A stretch of 20,915 bases of DNA, taken from NCBI GenBank assembly GCA_000466585.1, contig KE993458.1, positions 1 to 20,915 on the forward strand, read 5' to 3'. The DNA is from Clostridiales bacterium oral taxon 876 str. F0540 (lineage in GTDB: Bacteria > Bacillota > Clostridia > Clostridiales > Clostridiaceae). Shown one piece after another: positions 5,959-13,327 of this stretch (position 1 is the first letter of the stretch; the number at the start of each line of letters is the position of its first letter). The notes under the pieces were generated by a model. The model did no database searches. It saw only the letters and a program-made list of their open reading frames with translations, and was not told the origin of the DNA. A program made the position numbers and the translations under genes.

Positions 5959-7233
5959 ATGAAAAAGAAAATTATTATTGGAATTGTAGTTGCTGCTGCT
6001 ATAGTTGGATTGGTAGCATTTAGATTAGCAGGAGGTAAGAAAGTAAGCTATGTAAATATTAAAGCTGCAACTGTTTCTCAAGGTGATGTTAAAGCTTATC
6101 TTTCAACAACGGGAACTGTTAAGTCGAAAAATACGAAAGATTACTATCCTCTTCAAGGCAAGGTAAAAAAGGTTAATGTTAAGGTTGGAGATTCAGTTAA
6201 ACAAGGACAAGTACTTGTAGAATATGAAGTTCAAGATGCAAATGCCGCAGTAAAACAAGCTCAGATACAATATGATAATGCGGTCTTACAGAAGAAAATG
6301 CTTACAAATAACAATACTGATATAAAAACCCAAATGTCAGACTTAGATAAGCAAATTTCTGATTTGGATAGTCAAATATCAAATCTTAACAATCAGGTGA
6401 ATGTTCTTAAATCTAGCAAGAATCCTGCTGATATAGCATTGCTTCAGGATACTAAGAACCCATCTAATCCAGCATTTCAGTTACAAAATGCTGAGGCTTC
6501 AAAGACTACACTTAAAGGAAGACGTGACGCTCTAAAACCTATATCAACTGAGCAATTTAAGCAAGCAGACAATGCGATAGCTTTAGCTCAAATAGGAATA
6601 GACAGTGCAAAGTCAAATCTTTCAAAGAGTCAGGATAAAATTGTAGCTGATATTGACGGTGTCATTACCGCTGTTAATGTAGTTGAGGGAGTATCTTCAA
6701 TGACAGCAGGTGCTCAAGCTGCAGTTACAGTGCAGGATTTATCAAATCTTAAGGTAGAACTTTCAGTTGGAAAATATGATTCTTCTAGAATCCAAATAGG
6801 GCAAGAAGCGATTGTAAAAAATGGTGGAAAAGAATATAAGGCAAAGGTTTCAGAAGTTGATCCAGCAGCTAAGAAAACTGTTTCAGCAACAGGAAGTGAT
6901 ACAACTTTAGGAGCAGAAGTAGATATCTTGGATAAGCCGGAAGGTTTAAAAGTTGACTTTGATGCGGATGTTGATGTACTTGTAGGACAGGCGAATAGCG
7001 CAGTAAAGGTTCCAGCAGAAAGTATAAAAACAGATAAAACCGGTAAGTCAGTAGTTTTCATAGTTCAAGGAGACAAGGCGGTACAAAAAGAAGTTAAGCT
7101 TGGAATCCAGTCAGATATGGAAGCACAGGTGGTTGAAGGTGTTAAAGCAGGTGATAAGGTAATACTAAATCCTGGAGAAACAGTAAAAGATGGAACCGCT
7201 GTTAAGGAAGTGGCTGGAGATGTTAAGAAATGA
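5959..7233 (+). CDS. Membrane fusion (periplasmic-adaptor-like) subunit of an ABC efflux system
   Basis: This 424-residue MacA/HlyD-type adaptor would bridge a MacB-like exporter to the cell exterior. Residues about 5-24 form one N-terminal membrane anchor. A lipoyl half-motif follows (about 60-90, VKVGDSVKQGQVLVEYE), then a long coiled coil (about 90-225, with DLDKQISDLDSQISNLNNQ). The second lipoyl half is at about 228-260 (VADIDGVITAVNVVEGV), followed by beta-barrel domains to the end. The ATG has AAAGGAG upstream, in register with the 83-bp leader repeat. Its stop overlaps the start of the ATPase gene by 4 nt (ATGA), which indicates translational coupling. The substrate is not predictable from sequence; drugs, peptides or lipids are all possible. 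Confidence 0.9.
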   Translation: MKKKIIIGIVVAAAIVGLVAFRLAGGKKVSYVNIKAATVSQGDVKAYLSTTGTVKSKNTKDYYPLQGKVKKVNVKVGDSVKQGQVLVEYEVQDANAAVKQAQIQYDNAVLQKKMLTNNNTDIKTQMSDLDKQISDLDSQISNLNNQVNVLKSSKNPADIALLQDTKNPSNPAFQLQNAEASKTTLKGRRDALKPISTEQFKQADNAIALAQIGIDSAKSNLSKSQDKIVADIDGVITAVNVVEGVSSMTAGAQAAVTVQDLSNLKVELSVGKYDSSRIQIGQEAIVKNGGKEYKAKVSEVDPAAKKTVSATGSDTTLGAEVDILDKPEGLKVDFDADVDVLVGQANSAVKVPAESIKTDKTGKSVVFIVQGDKAVQKEVKLGIQSDMEAQVVEGVKAGDKVILNPGETVKDGTAVKEVAGDVKK

Positions 7234-7922
7234 TAGAAGTTAATAATGTAATTAAAAGATATGTTACCGGAGAAATTGATTTTACTGCTCTAAAAGGAGT
7301 AAGTCTAAAAATTGAAAAAGGCGAGTTTACTTCTATAATGGGACCTTCCGGCTCGGGAAAGTCTACTATGATGAATATACTTGGATTACTAGATAGAATG
7401 AACAGCGGAACTTATATACTGAACAATCAAAATGTGTCTAATTTAACTGATAATGAGCTTGCGCATATAAGAAATAAGGAAATAGGTTTTGTATTTCAGG
7501 CATTTAACCTTCTTCCAAGAATGACAGTTCTTGAGAATGTTGAACTTCCTATGGCTTATGCCGGAGTTTCTAAGAAGGAAAGAAGAGAAAGAGCACTTAT
7601 TGCTCTTGATAAGGTTGGGTTAAGCGATAGAGTAAAGCATAAACCTAACGAAATTTCTGGAGGTCAGAAGCAGAGAGTAGCTATAGCACGTGCTATAGTA
7701 AATACACCTGCAGTTATTATGGCCGACGAACCGACAGGGAACCTAGATACTAAATCTTCCGTTGAAATTATGAAAATATTTCAGGATTTAAACAATGAAG
7801 GTGCTACAGTTATAATGGTAACTCATGAACCTGATATTTCTCAGCATACAAAAAGGGTTGTTAGATTTAGGGATGGAGAAATTGTTGACGACTATCAAGT
7901 AAAAGATAGAATAATTCTGTAG
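7230..7922 (+). CDS. ABC exporter ATPase (MacB/LolD-type)
   Basis: The 230-residue nucleotide-binding subunit has all the catalytic motifs: Walker A GPSGSGKST (from residue 38), Q-loop Gln at 90 (FVFQAFNLLPRMT), signature ISGGQKQR (142-149), Walker B VIMADEP with D166/E167, and the H-loop His at about 199 (VTHE). The LNNEGATVIMVTHE ending is typical of the MacB/LolD/FtsE branch. It overlaps the upstream adaptor gene by 4 nt and lies 14 bp before the permease gene, so the three form one operon. It would power the export system in the cytoplasm. Confidence 0.95.
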   Translation: MIEVNNVIKRYVTGEIDFTALKGVSLKIEKGEFTSIMGPSGSGKSTMMNILGLLDRMNSGTYILNNQNVSNLTDNELAHIRNKEIGFVFQAFNLLPRMTVLENVELPMAYAGVSKKERRERALIALDKVGLSDRVKHKPNEISGGQKQRVAIARAIVNTPAVIMADEPTGNLDTKSSVEIMKIFQDLNNEGATVIMVTHEPDISQHTKRVVRFRDGEIVDDYQVKDRIIL

Positions 7923-7936
7923 AGGAGGAAAAGAGC

Positions 7937-9163
7937 TTGAAATTATTAAGTGGTATTTATGAAAATTTTAAGATGGCAATTGAGAGCATACTTTCAAATA
8001 AAATGCGCTCCTTCCTCACTATGCTGGGAATAATAATAGGCATAAGCTCAGTTATAACTATTGTTTCACTTGGTCAAGGCGGACAGAATACTATAACAGG
8101 AGAGTTTGACAAGATAGGAGCGTCAACAGTTAACCTTACAGTAAATCAAACTAAGGCAGATCAATCAGACTATATAACCAATAAAGACATAGAGCAAATA
8201 AAAAATAATGTTAGTACAGTTAAGTATGTTGTGCCTGTAGTATCAAAAATGGGAGTAGCCATATCAGATACAAAAAATAAAAGGGCGAGCATAACTGGAT
8301 CAAGTGTTGATTCATTTTCAATAGATAATACAGAATTTATATACGGCAGAGGATTTAATGAGAGAGAATATGAATCAGGAAAGCCTGTAATAGTAATTGA
8401 TGAAGTTTCTGCCAAAGCTATGTTTGGATATACAGATGTAGTAGGAAAAACTATTAAAATAGGAAACAAGAAGGCTCCTGTTAAGGCTACAATTGTTGGT
8501 GTAACTAAGTTAGATATGGGACCTTTTGCAGGAAGCTTTGATACAGATTCTATGCCTGCCATAATTACTGCTCCAATAACTTTTGTTGAAACAATGTATT
8601 CAGGAGAATTTGCTATTGACAGACTGACAATAATGGCAACAAGTAAAGATAAAGGTGAAGAAGCAGGAAATGGTGCGAAAAATGTTCTGGAAAGCAGACA
8701 TAATAAAAGAGGACAGGATATATACAAGGTGGAAAATGCATTAAAGCAATTAGACCAAGTAAACAAAGTACTTGGCATATTCACTGCGTTTATTAGTGCT
8801 GTTGCAGCTATATCACTTCTTGTTGGAGGAATAGGTGTTATGAATATTATGCTTGTTTCTGTAACAGAAAGAACCAGAGAAATAGGAATAAGAAAAGCAA
8901 TTGGAGCAACAACTAATGCAATACTTTTGCAATTTTTAACGGAATCTCTAATTATATCACTTATTGGTGGTGTCATTGGAATGATATTAGGAATTTCAGG
9001 TGCTTATGCTATAGGAAGTTTTGCGAAGATAACTCCATCATTATCCGTAACAGCTGTAGTTGGGGCTATATTATTTTCTTCAGCGGTAGGAATATTCTTT
9101 GGAATTTATCCGGCACGAAAGGCAGCAAAGCTCGATCCTATTGAAGCATTAAGATATGAATAA
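7937..9163 (+). CDS. MacB-like ABC exporter permease
   Basis: This 408-residue permease starts at TTG 7937 behind AGAGGAGGAAAA. One N-terminal helix (about 22-47, SFLTMLGIIIGISSVITIV) is followed by a large extracellular domain (about 50-280) and three C-terminal helices (about 280-400). That is the MacB/FtsX topology. GGIGVMNIMLVSVTERTREIGIRKAIGAT is the conserved FtsX-like helix and coupling motif, and PARKAAKLDPIEALRYE is the usual MacB C-terminus. Unlike E. coli MacB, the ATPase is a separate gene. With the two preceding genes it forms an efflux or mechanotransmission complex of unknown substrate. Confidence 0.93.
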   Translation: MKLLSGIYENFKMAIESILSNKMRSFLTMLGIIIGISSVITIVSLGQGGQNTITGEFDKIGASTVNLTVNQTKADQSDYITNKDIEQIKNNVSTVKYVVPVVSKMGVAISDTKNKRASITGSSVDSFSIDNTEFIYGRGFNEREYESGKPVIVIDEVSAKAMFGYTDVVGKTIKIGNKKAPVKATIVGVTKLDMGPFAGSFDTDSMPAIITAPITFVETMYSGEFAIDRLTIMATSKDKGEEAGNGAKNVLESRHNKRGQDIYKVENALKQLDQVNKVLGIFTAFISAVAAISLLVGGIGVMNIMLVSVTERTREIGIRKAIGATTNAILLQFLTESLIISLIGGVIGMILGISGAYAIGSFAKITPSLSVTAVVGAILFSSAVGIFFGIYPARKAAKLDPIEALRYE

Positions 9164-9179
9164 ACTGGAGTTTATAATA

Positions 9180-9208
9180 GCTCAGGATGTATATCCTGGG
9201 CTTTTAAA
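9180..9208 (+). terminator. Terminator after efflux operon
   Basis: GCTCAGGAT (9180-9188), loop GTAT and ATCCTGGGC (9193-9201) form a 9-bp stem with one G-U pair, followed by TTTTAAATTT. It ends the three-gene efflux operon. Confidence 0.85.
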
Positions 9209-9281
9209 TTTAAGGTTATATGTTATAATGAAATTATAATTTTAAAATAATAGTTTTCTAATACATAAAGGAGGCTTATTA

Positions 9282-10124
9282 ATGAGTAAATGTGATAGCT
9301 GCGCAAGTAAAGGAAAGTGCGGAAATAAAGAAAATACATGTTCTGTACTGGTTCCAAGCTATGGCAGGATTAAGAATATAGTAGGAGTAATGAGCGGAAA
9401 AGGAGGGGTTGGTAAGTCTACTGTAACAGGTATTCTTGCTACAAAGCTAAGAAGTTTAGGGTACAAAGTTGGAATTTTGGATGGGGATATAACCGGCCCA
9501 TCAATGCCTAGATTTTTTGGTATTAATAAAGAGAGAGCTCAAATACTTCCGGGAAAGACTCAGGAAGAAGCAAAGTTTGTTCCTGTTGAAACAGCAACCG
9601 GGATTAAGGTGATTTCTCTAAATCTTTTAACAGAGGAAGAAGAGCAGCCAGTTATCTGGAGAGGACCTGTGCTTACAGGAGTTTTGACTCAAATGTACAG
9701 AGATACTGAGTGGGGAGAACTGGATTATCTTTTAATAGATATGCCTCCGGGAACAGGTGATTTGGCACTAACAGTAATGCAAAGTATTCCTCTAAGCGGA
9801 ATTGTTATTGCAGCTACGCCTCAGGATATGGTTACAATGATAGTTAAAAAGGTTGTAATAATGGCACAAAAAATGAATATAAAAGTATATGGTGTAGTTG
9901 AAAATATGGCATACATAGTTTGTGAAGATTGCGGAAAGAAGCAAAATGTATTCAGTAAAAAGTCCGGAGAGGAGCAGGCAAGAAATCTAGGTATTCCTCT
10001 GCTTGCAGAACTTCCTATTGATTTGGATTTGGTAGAAAAAATGGAATCAGGAAAGGTAGAGGACTATATTAATTCATTAGAGCAATATAATAATGTACTA
10101 ACCGGCTTTATGACCTTGATATAG
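9282..10124 (+). CDS. Mrp/Nbp35-type Fe-S cluster carrier ATPase
   Basis: This 280-residue P-loop ATPase belongs to the Mrp/ApbC/Nbp35 group that holds and transfers Fe-S clusters in the cytosol. The deviant Walker A GKGGVGKST starts at residue 39, LDGDITGPSMP at about 66 and IDMPPGTGD at about 152. The N-terminus has Cys at 4, 7, 13 and 20; the CX2CX5C part resembles the eukaryotic-type Nbp35 N-terminal cluster site. The C-terminal CEDC (Cys 214 and 217) is the usual bridging-cluster motif. The start is ATG with AAAGGAGG. A ferredoxin gene follows 132 bp downstream, separated by a hairpin, so they may not share a transcript. Confidence 0.93.
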   Translation: MSKCDSCASKGKCGNKENTCSVLVPSYGRIKNIVGVMSGKGGVGKSTVTGILATKLRSLGYKVGILDGDITGPSMPRFFGINKERAQILPGKTQEEAKFVPVETATGIKVISLNLLTEEEEQPVIWRGPVLTGVLTQMYRDTEWGELDYLLIDMPPGTGDLALTVMQSIPLSGIVIAATPQDMVTMIVKKVVIMAQKMNIKVYGVVENMAYIVCEDCGKKQNVFSKKSGEEQARNLGIPLLAELPIDLDLVEKMESGKVEDYINSLEQYNNVLTGFMTLI

Positions 10125-10142
10125 TATTTAGAGCAAGTTTCG

Positions 10143-10170
10143 GAATGAGGAACTTCCTCTTTCTAATATT
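10143..10170 (+). terminator. Probable terminator after Mrp gene
   Basis: GAATGAGG (10143-10150) and CCTCTTTC (10156-10163) pair with one mismatch around AACTT, followed by TAATATT. This is a modest terminator. Confidence 0.55.
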
Positions 10171-10256
10171 TTGTAATAATTAGCTTCTTTTAGGAAATAA
10201 TATAATTGTTAATATACATAAGAATTGATTTGTAGTTTGTGAAAGGAGAATTTAAT

Positions 10257-10445
10257 ATGAAAGCATATGTAGATAAGGATGCATGTATATCCTGTGGACT
10301 TTGTCCATCATTGTGCCCGGAAGTTTTTGAAATGGAGGATGACGGCAAAGCTGGAGTAACAACTGATGAAGTACCTGAGGGTGCAATAGACAGTGCTCAA
10401 GAAGCAGAGCAATCCTGTCCTGTTAATGCAATATCAGTTTCTTAA
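10257..10445 (+). CDS. Ferredoxin, single 4Fe-4S
   Basis: This is a small electron carrier of 62 residues. ATG 10257 is the start: AAAGGAG (10242-10248) is 8 nt upstream, while the longer frame from GTG 10239 would contain that site. Cluster ligands are Cys 10, 13 and 16 (CISCGLC) plus the distal Cys in SCPVNAI. Cys 20 (LCPEVF) is an extra cysteine that in some single-cluster ferredoxins forms a disulphide with a second non-ligand cysteine. The MKAYVDKDACISCGLCPS start is typical of clostridial monocluster ferredoxins. The protein is acidic and soluble. Confidence 0.93.
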   Translation: MKAYVDKDACISCGLCPSLCPEVFEMEDDGKAGVTTDEVPEGAIDSAQEAEQSCPVNAISVS

Positions 10446-10448
10446 AGC

Positions 10449-10486
10449 AAAGAAGTAAGTAAAGTTTAAACTCTACTTACTTCTTT
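10449..10486. terminator. Bidirectional terminator between ferredoxin and thiT
   Basis: AAAGAAGTAAGTA (10449-10461) and TACTTACTTCTTT (10474-10486) are perfect 13-bp arms; the loop contains the palindrome AGTTTAAACT. U-rich sequence follows on both strands, suiting these convergent genes. Confidence 0.85.
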
Positions 10487-10503
10487 AATTTAAAACTTAA
10501 TAT

Positions 10504-11187
10504 TTAATTGCTCATTGATGGCTTGTTCATAACTTTATAAATTTGTTTTACAGGTAAAATAGCAAGAACAATTATACATAGAATACCTTCAGGGCCAATA
10601 TAACTTAGATTATACAAGAAAGAATAGGCAGCTGCAGATTGCCCCGGAGCAGCGTAACTTCCATAAAAGACGATTCCTGAGATAAAATGAAACAAGAATC
10701 TGGAGAAAATAGCCAGTATGATTCCTAGCAGCATATAAGGTTTTTTCTTGTCCTTAAAATAACCTGCAACTCCTAAAGCAGTAAATGCTAACGGATAGTC
10801 AAAAAGTACTTGAACAGGGTGCATTATATAAGGTGCCAAAATAAAGTCTATAATACCAAACAGTAATCCGGTAAGCATGCCTATTTCGGGACCATAAAAT
10901 AAAGCAATTATAAGTATTGGAACCATGCTGCCAAGTGTTGCACTGCCACCATTAGGAAGCTGATAGAATTTTACCATTTTTAAAACCGTGCCAAGAGCCA
11001 ATGCTACACCAATTTGAGTCATGATGGAAGTAGTAAGCTTTACTTTTCTAAGTTTTAAAACAATAAAAGCTAAAATTAGCAAACCTATGACCGCAAATAT
11101 TGCTGTTGGATGCTTAGGTGCATCCGCAAAGCCTTCAGAAATAGACTTGAAATCTATTCCCTTAAACTTAAGTATAAAATTATTCAT
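10504..11187 (-). CDS. thiT: Energy-coupled thiamine transporter, S component ThiT
   Basis: The 227-residue membrane protein is the substrate-binding subunit of an ECF transporter for thiamine. It would pair with a shared EcfA/A'/T module encoded elsewhere. Diagnostic motifs are LPNGGSATLGSMVPI (residues 77-91), HPVQVLFDYPLAF (123-135), FHFISGIVFYGSYA (166-179) and YNLSYIGPE (192-200). Compared with Lactococcus ThiT (about 180 residues) it has an extra N-terminal segment with one more hydrophobic helix (about 28-46), which I believe is common in clostridia. The ATG is preceded by AGGGGG. Expression should fall when thiamine pyrophosphate is plentiful, given the TPP riboswitch and terminator upstream. 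Confidence 0.95.
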   Translation of the reverse strand: MNNFILKFKGIDFKSISEGFADAPKHPTAIFAVIGLLILAFIVLKLRKVKLTTSIMTQIGVALALGTVLKMVKFYQLPNGGSATLGSMVPILIIALFYGPEIGMLTGLLFGIIDFILAPYIMHPVQVLFDYPLAFTALGVAGYFKDKKKPYMLLGIILAIFSRFLFHFISGIVFYGSYAAPGQSAAAYSFLYNLSYIGPEGILCIIVLAILPVKQIYKVMNKPSMSN

Positions 11188-11246
11188 AAAAATACCCCCT
11201 CTAACTTTCTGTGCTAAGAGGTACTGTATAGAAGTTATTTAGTATA

Positions 11247-11281
11247 AATAAAAGAACCGTATTCAGCTTTGGAATACGGTT
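11247..11281 (-). terminator. Riboswitch-controlled terminator upstream of thiT
   Basis: Read on the minus strand, AACCGTATTC (11281-11272) pairs with GAATACGGTT (11264-11255) in a perfect 10-bp stem, followed by CTTTTATT. It lies just 3' of the TPP aptamer and before thiT, so it is the likely expression platform. Confidence 0.85.
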
Positions 11282-11286
11282 TTAAA

Positions 11287-11380
11287 TGCTACTAAAATCG
11301 CTTTCCTACGCTGGTATTAACCAGATCAGGTATGAGGGTTGATGAATAAATCATCTCTCAGCCTAAGGCACCCCTAGCAC
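11287..11380 (-). ncRNA. TPP (THI-element) riboswitch
   Basis: The minus strand holds the conserved TPP aptamer: GGGGTGCC, CTGAGA (the THI box), ACCC, then ACCTGATCTGGTTAATACCAGCG and TAGGAAAG, split here by position. The closing stem can form between TGCTA (11379-11375) and TAGCA (11291-11287). Binding of thiamine pyrophosphate should favour the terminator immediately downstream and reduce thiT transcription. Confidence 0.97.
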
Positions 11381-11397
11381 AAATATTATTTGCTATT

Positions 11398-11426
11398 AGT
11401 ATAACATATTTGTAAGTCACTTACAA
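11398..11426 (-). promoter_or_regulatory. thiT promoter with overlapping palindrome
   Basis: On the minus strand, TTGTAA (11426-11421) and TATACT (11403-11398) are spaced by exactly 17 bp, about 20 bp upstream of the aptamer. The -35 box and most of the spacer form a perfect palindrome, TTGTAAGT-C-ACTTACAA (11410-11426), which is a possible repressor operator or simply chance. Confidence 0.65.
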
Positions 11427-11439
11427 TATATTGTTTATA

Positions 11440-11619
11440 CTAAAATAATAATTGGTTTATTTTATGATTTATCATATGAGTTGATGAGTTCTCTAGGGAG
11501 ACCCTCGCTCCATTTTTAGTGATGGATGGAAGATGCGGTGCACCAACACATATGATTAACCCGTCTTCAGTAGACACGTAGGATTCAGTAGAGTAACTGT
11601 CAATAACTATACCTTTCAT
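11440..11619 (-). CDS. Small protein, 59 residues, possible beta-barrel (RsgI_N/DUF3006-like)
   Basis: The minus-strand frame from ATG 11619 begins MKGIVIDSYSTESYVSTEDG and has the pattern strand, turn, strand, LP, then a further strand (GARVSLEN). That resembles the short MKGIVxxxxxxxAYVxxEDG...LP...G modules seen in DUF3006 or RsgI N-terminal domains; this is tentative. Its ATG overlaps the TAA of the upstream small gene by one base (TAATG) and is preceded by GGAAGGAAG. That arrangement strongly suggests translational coupling and a genuine gene pair. No signal peptide is apparent. Confidence 0.65.
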   Translation of the reverse strand: MKGIVIDSYSTESYVSTEDGLIICVGAPHLPSITKNGARVSLENSSTHMINHKINQLLF

Positions 11620-11774
11620 TAGTCTTCCTTCCTGTTCTTTAAAGTTTTATCTATTTCAGGTACATTAGTAAGATTTTTTTGTATAAAATCTACTCCTTCA
11701 CCAACTGGGCCTTTACGTTTGCTAGCCATAGGAAATTTACCTACTATCCCTTTTGCACTTTTTCCGGTACCCAT
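11619..11774 (-). CDS. Small basic protein, 51 residues, unknown function
   Basis: The minus-strand frame from ATG 11774 has AGGAGAT 6 nt upstream. The product is lysine-rich and soluble, starting MGTGKSAKGIVGKFPMASKR and continuing GPVGEGVDFIQKN. I do not recognise the family. GTGKSA is not a convincing P-loop in so short a protein. It is coupled (TAATG) to the 59-residue gene downstream and lies after the padR terminator, so the two probably form a separate small transcript. A weak -10 candidate (minus-strand TATACT, 11807-11802) lies upstream. Confidence 0.6.
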   Translation of the reverse strand: MGTGKSAKGIVGKFPMASKRKGPVGEGVDFIQKNLTNVPEIDKTLKNRKED

Positions 11775-11847
11775 TTTATCATCTCCTATAAATTTGTTGT
11801 CAGTATATATTTTTAGGACTTTTGCATGTAATTATTCAGCATGCGCT

Positions 11848-11883
11848 AAAAAAATATGCAGCTTGTAAGAACAAACTGCATAT
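11848..11883 (-). terminator. Terminator after degV-padR
   Basis: On the minus strand ATATGCAG (11883-11876) pairs with CTGCATAT (11861-11854); inner TTGT and ACAA extend the stem around a four-base loop. A run of T residues follows immediately (11854-11848). It lies 2 bp beyond the padR stop. Confidence 0.9.
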
Positions 11884-11885
11884 CA

Positions 11886-12341
11886 TTATTCACTATATAG
11901 ATCTCCATATATTATTTTAAAAACATCTAATGCCTCGGCAATTTTCTTTTTTAAAAGCTTTTTCTTCTCTTGTAATTCAACCAGACCTTCATCAGTAAGA
12001 GTATAAATCTTTTGTATTTTCTTCTTTGGGTCATCCCATTGACCAATTACTAGATTTTCCTTTTCAAACTTTTTTAAAATGGGATATATTCCACCTGTAC
12101 TTGGAATCCATAGACCTTTAGTTCTTTCACCGATTTTATGCGAAATATCGTTACCGTTAGTGGAGCCTAAGCTTAAAATGTATAATACATAGATAGGAAG
12201 AAGACCTTTAGTAAAAACCTGACCTACAGCTTCTTTTTCTCTTTGTACTTTTTTTAGCTCTGCTAGCTTTTTCTTATACTCTTCATAAAGACGCTTTTCC
12301 TCAGCTCTTATATCACTATTAGAGAATTCTAAATCATCCAT
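11886..12341 (-). CDS. PadR-family transcriptional regulator
   Basis: The product has 151 residues. The winged-helix DNA-binding domain spans about 42-125: FTKGLLPIYVLYILSLG, then NGNDISHKIGERTKGLWIPSTGGIYPILKKFEKENLV, here described in two parts, and the wing with KKKIQKIYTLTDEGL. WxPSxGxIYPxL is the PadR hallmark. Before it is a charged helical N-terminus (about 8-38, EEKRLYEEYKKKLAELKK), unusual for the shortest PadR proteins and probably a coiled coil. The C-terminal helix is the expected dimerisation element. The gene begins 4 bp after degV on the same strand, so the two are co-transcribed. Its target is unknown; a repressor role is typical. Confidence 0.9.
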   Translation of the reverse strand: MDDLEFSNSDIRAEEKRLYEEYKKKLAELKKVQREKEAVGQVFTKGLLPIYVLYILSLGSTNGNDISHKIGERTKGLWIPSTGGIYPILKKFEKENLVIGQWDDPKKKIQKIYTLTDEGLVELQEKKKLLKKKIAEALDVFKIIYGDLYSE

Positions 12342-12345
12342 GCTA

Positions 12346-13191
12346 TTAGTTTTCCCTTACTACAGCTATTCCTAAAAGACCAGGGCCGGTATGAACACCT
12401 AATGCAGGGCTGATGTCTGTAAAATAAAGAGAAGTAACATTTGGATGACCATTAAAGGTGTCATACATTTTTCTGCCTTGTTCCAAAGCACCGCCGTGCA
12501 TTATAAATATTTTAGCTTTAGTATGATCTAAAGTTTCTTTTGCTATATCAATTAATTTTGTTATGGATTGTTTTCTTCCTCTTACCTTTGCATGAGTATA
12601 ATATTTTCCTTCATCATCTATAGATATTATTGGTTTAATATTTAACAAATCACCAATGGTACCTGCAACCTTTCCAATACGTCCGCCTTTTTTTAAATAT
12701 TCTAATGTCTCTACAACATAATATAAAGAAATTCTTTCTTTTACAGCAGGAAGAATATCAACAATTTCTTCAAAGCTTTTGCCTTCGCTGATAAGCTTGC
12801 CGCACTCTTGAACCAAGGCGCCAAGACCTAAAGAAAGAGATTTGGAATCAAACAGATATGTTATTAAATTAGAATGATTTTCGCTCACCAGCTTTAGAGC
12901 GTTAAATGTTCCGGATAAGCCGGAGGATAGAGTTATAGCTATAACATGTGTATAGCCCTCTTCTTCAATCAATGTAAATAAATTTTCCATATCACCCATG
13001 GAAGGCATAGATGTTGTAGGTACTTCATTAACGAGATTATCGTAAACCTCATTTGGAGTTATAGTAACTCTATCAACATATTCTTTATCTTTATATATAA
13101 TTCTTAATGGTAAAATCCTTATGTTATATTCTTTTATAATTTCTGAAGTCAAATCACAGGAGCTATCAGTTATTAAAGCAATCTTTGACAA
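12346..13191 (-). CDS. DegV family (fatty-acid-binding, FakB-like) protein
   Basis: This 281-residue protein is of the DegV/FakB type, which in other Firmicutes binds fatty acids and presents them to the FakA kinase for phosphorylation. Signature motifs are ITDSSCDL (residues 7-14), TTSMPS (59-64), ITLSSGLSGTFNAL (86-99), LGLGALVQE, and the C-terminal HTGPGLLGIAVV. It starts at TTG 13191 with AAAGGAG (13207-13201) upstream; no ATG fits. It is followed at 4 bp by a PadR regulator. FakA is not in the window. Confidence 0.93.
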   Translation of the reverse strand: MSKIALITDSSCDLTSEIIKEYNIRILPLRIIYKDKEYVDRVTITPNEVYDNLVNEVPTTSMPSMGDMENLFTLIEEEGYTHVIAITLSSGLSGTFNALKLVSENHSNLITYLFDSKSLSLGLGALVQECGKLISEGKSFEEIVDILPAVKERISLYYVVETLEYLKKGGRIGKVAGTIGDLLNIKPIISIDDEGKYYTHAKVRGRKQSITKLIDIAKETLDHTKAKIFIMHGGALEQGRKMYDTFNGHPNVTSLYFTDISPALGVHTGPGLLGIAVVREN

Positions 13192-13327
13192 TATAAATTT
13201 CTCCTTTCACTCTATAAGTTTGAAATTATTGTATATTAGCAGATACGTATAAACTTTTAAGAACGATATTATATTTTTCCTAAAAATTTTCTATATTATT
13301 ACATAATAGACTCTATATTATATATTA

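Noticed and set aside
6714..7061. 115-codon minus-strand frame
   Set aside because: It is a shadow of the adaptor gene, whose frame has clear family motifs.
8170..8976. 268-codon minus-strand frame
   Set aside because: It lies entirely inside the MacB-like permease gene, has no recognisable motif or ribosome site, and mirrors that gene's codons.
11619..11774. P-loop reading of MGTGKSA in the 51-residue protein
   Set aside because: The protein is too short for a nucleotide-binding fold and has no other ATPase motif.
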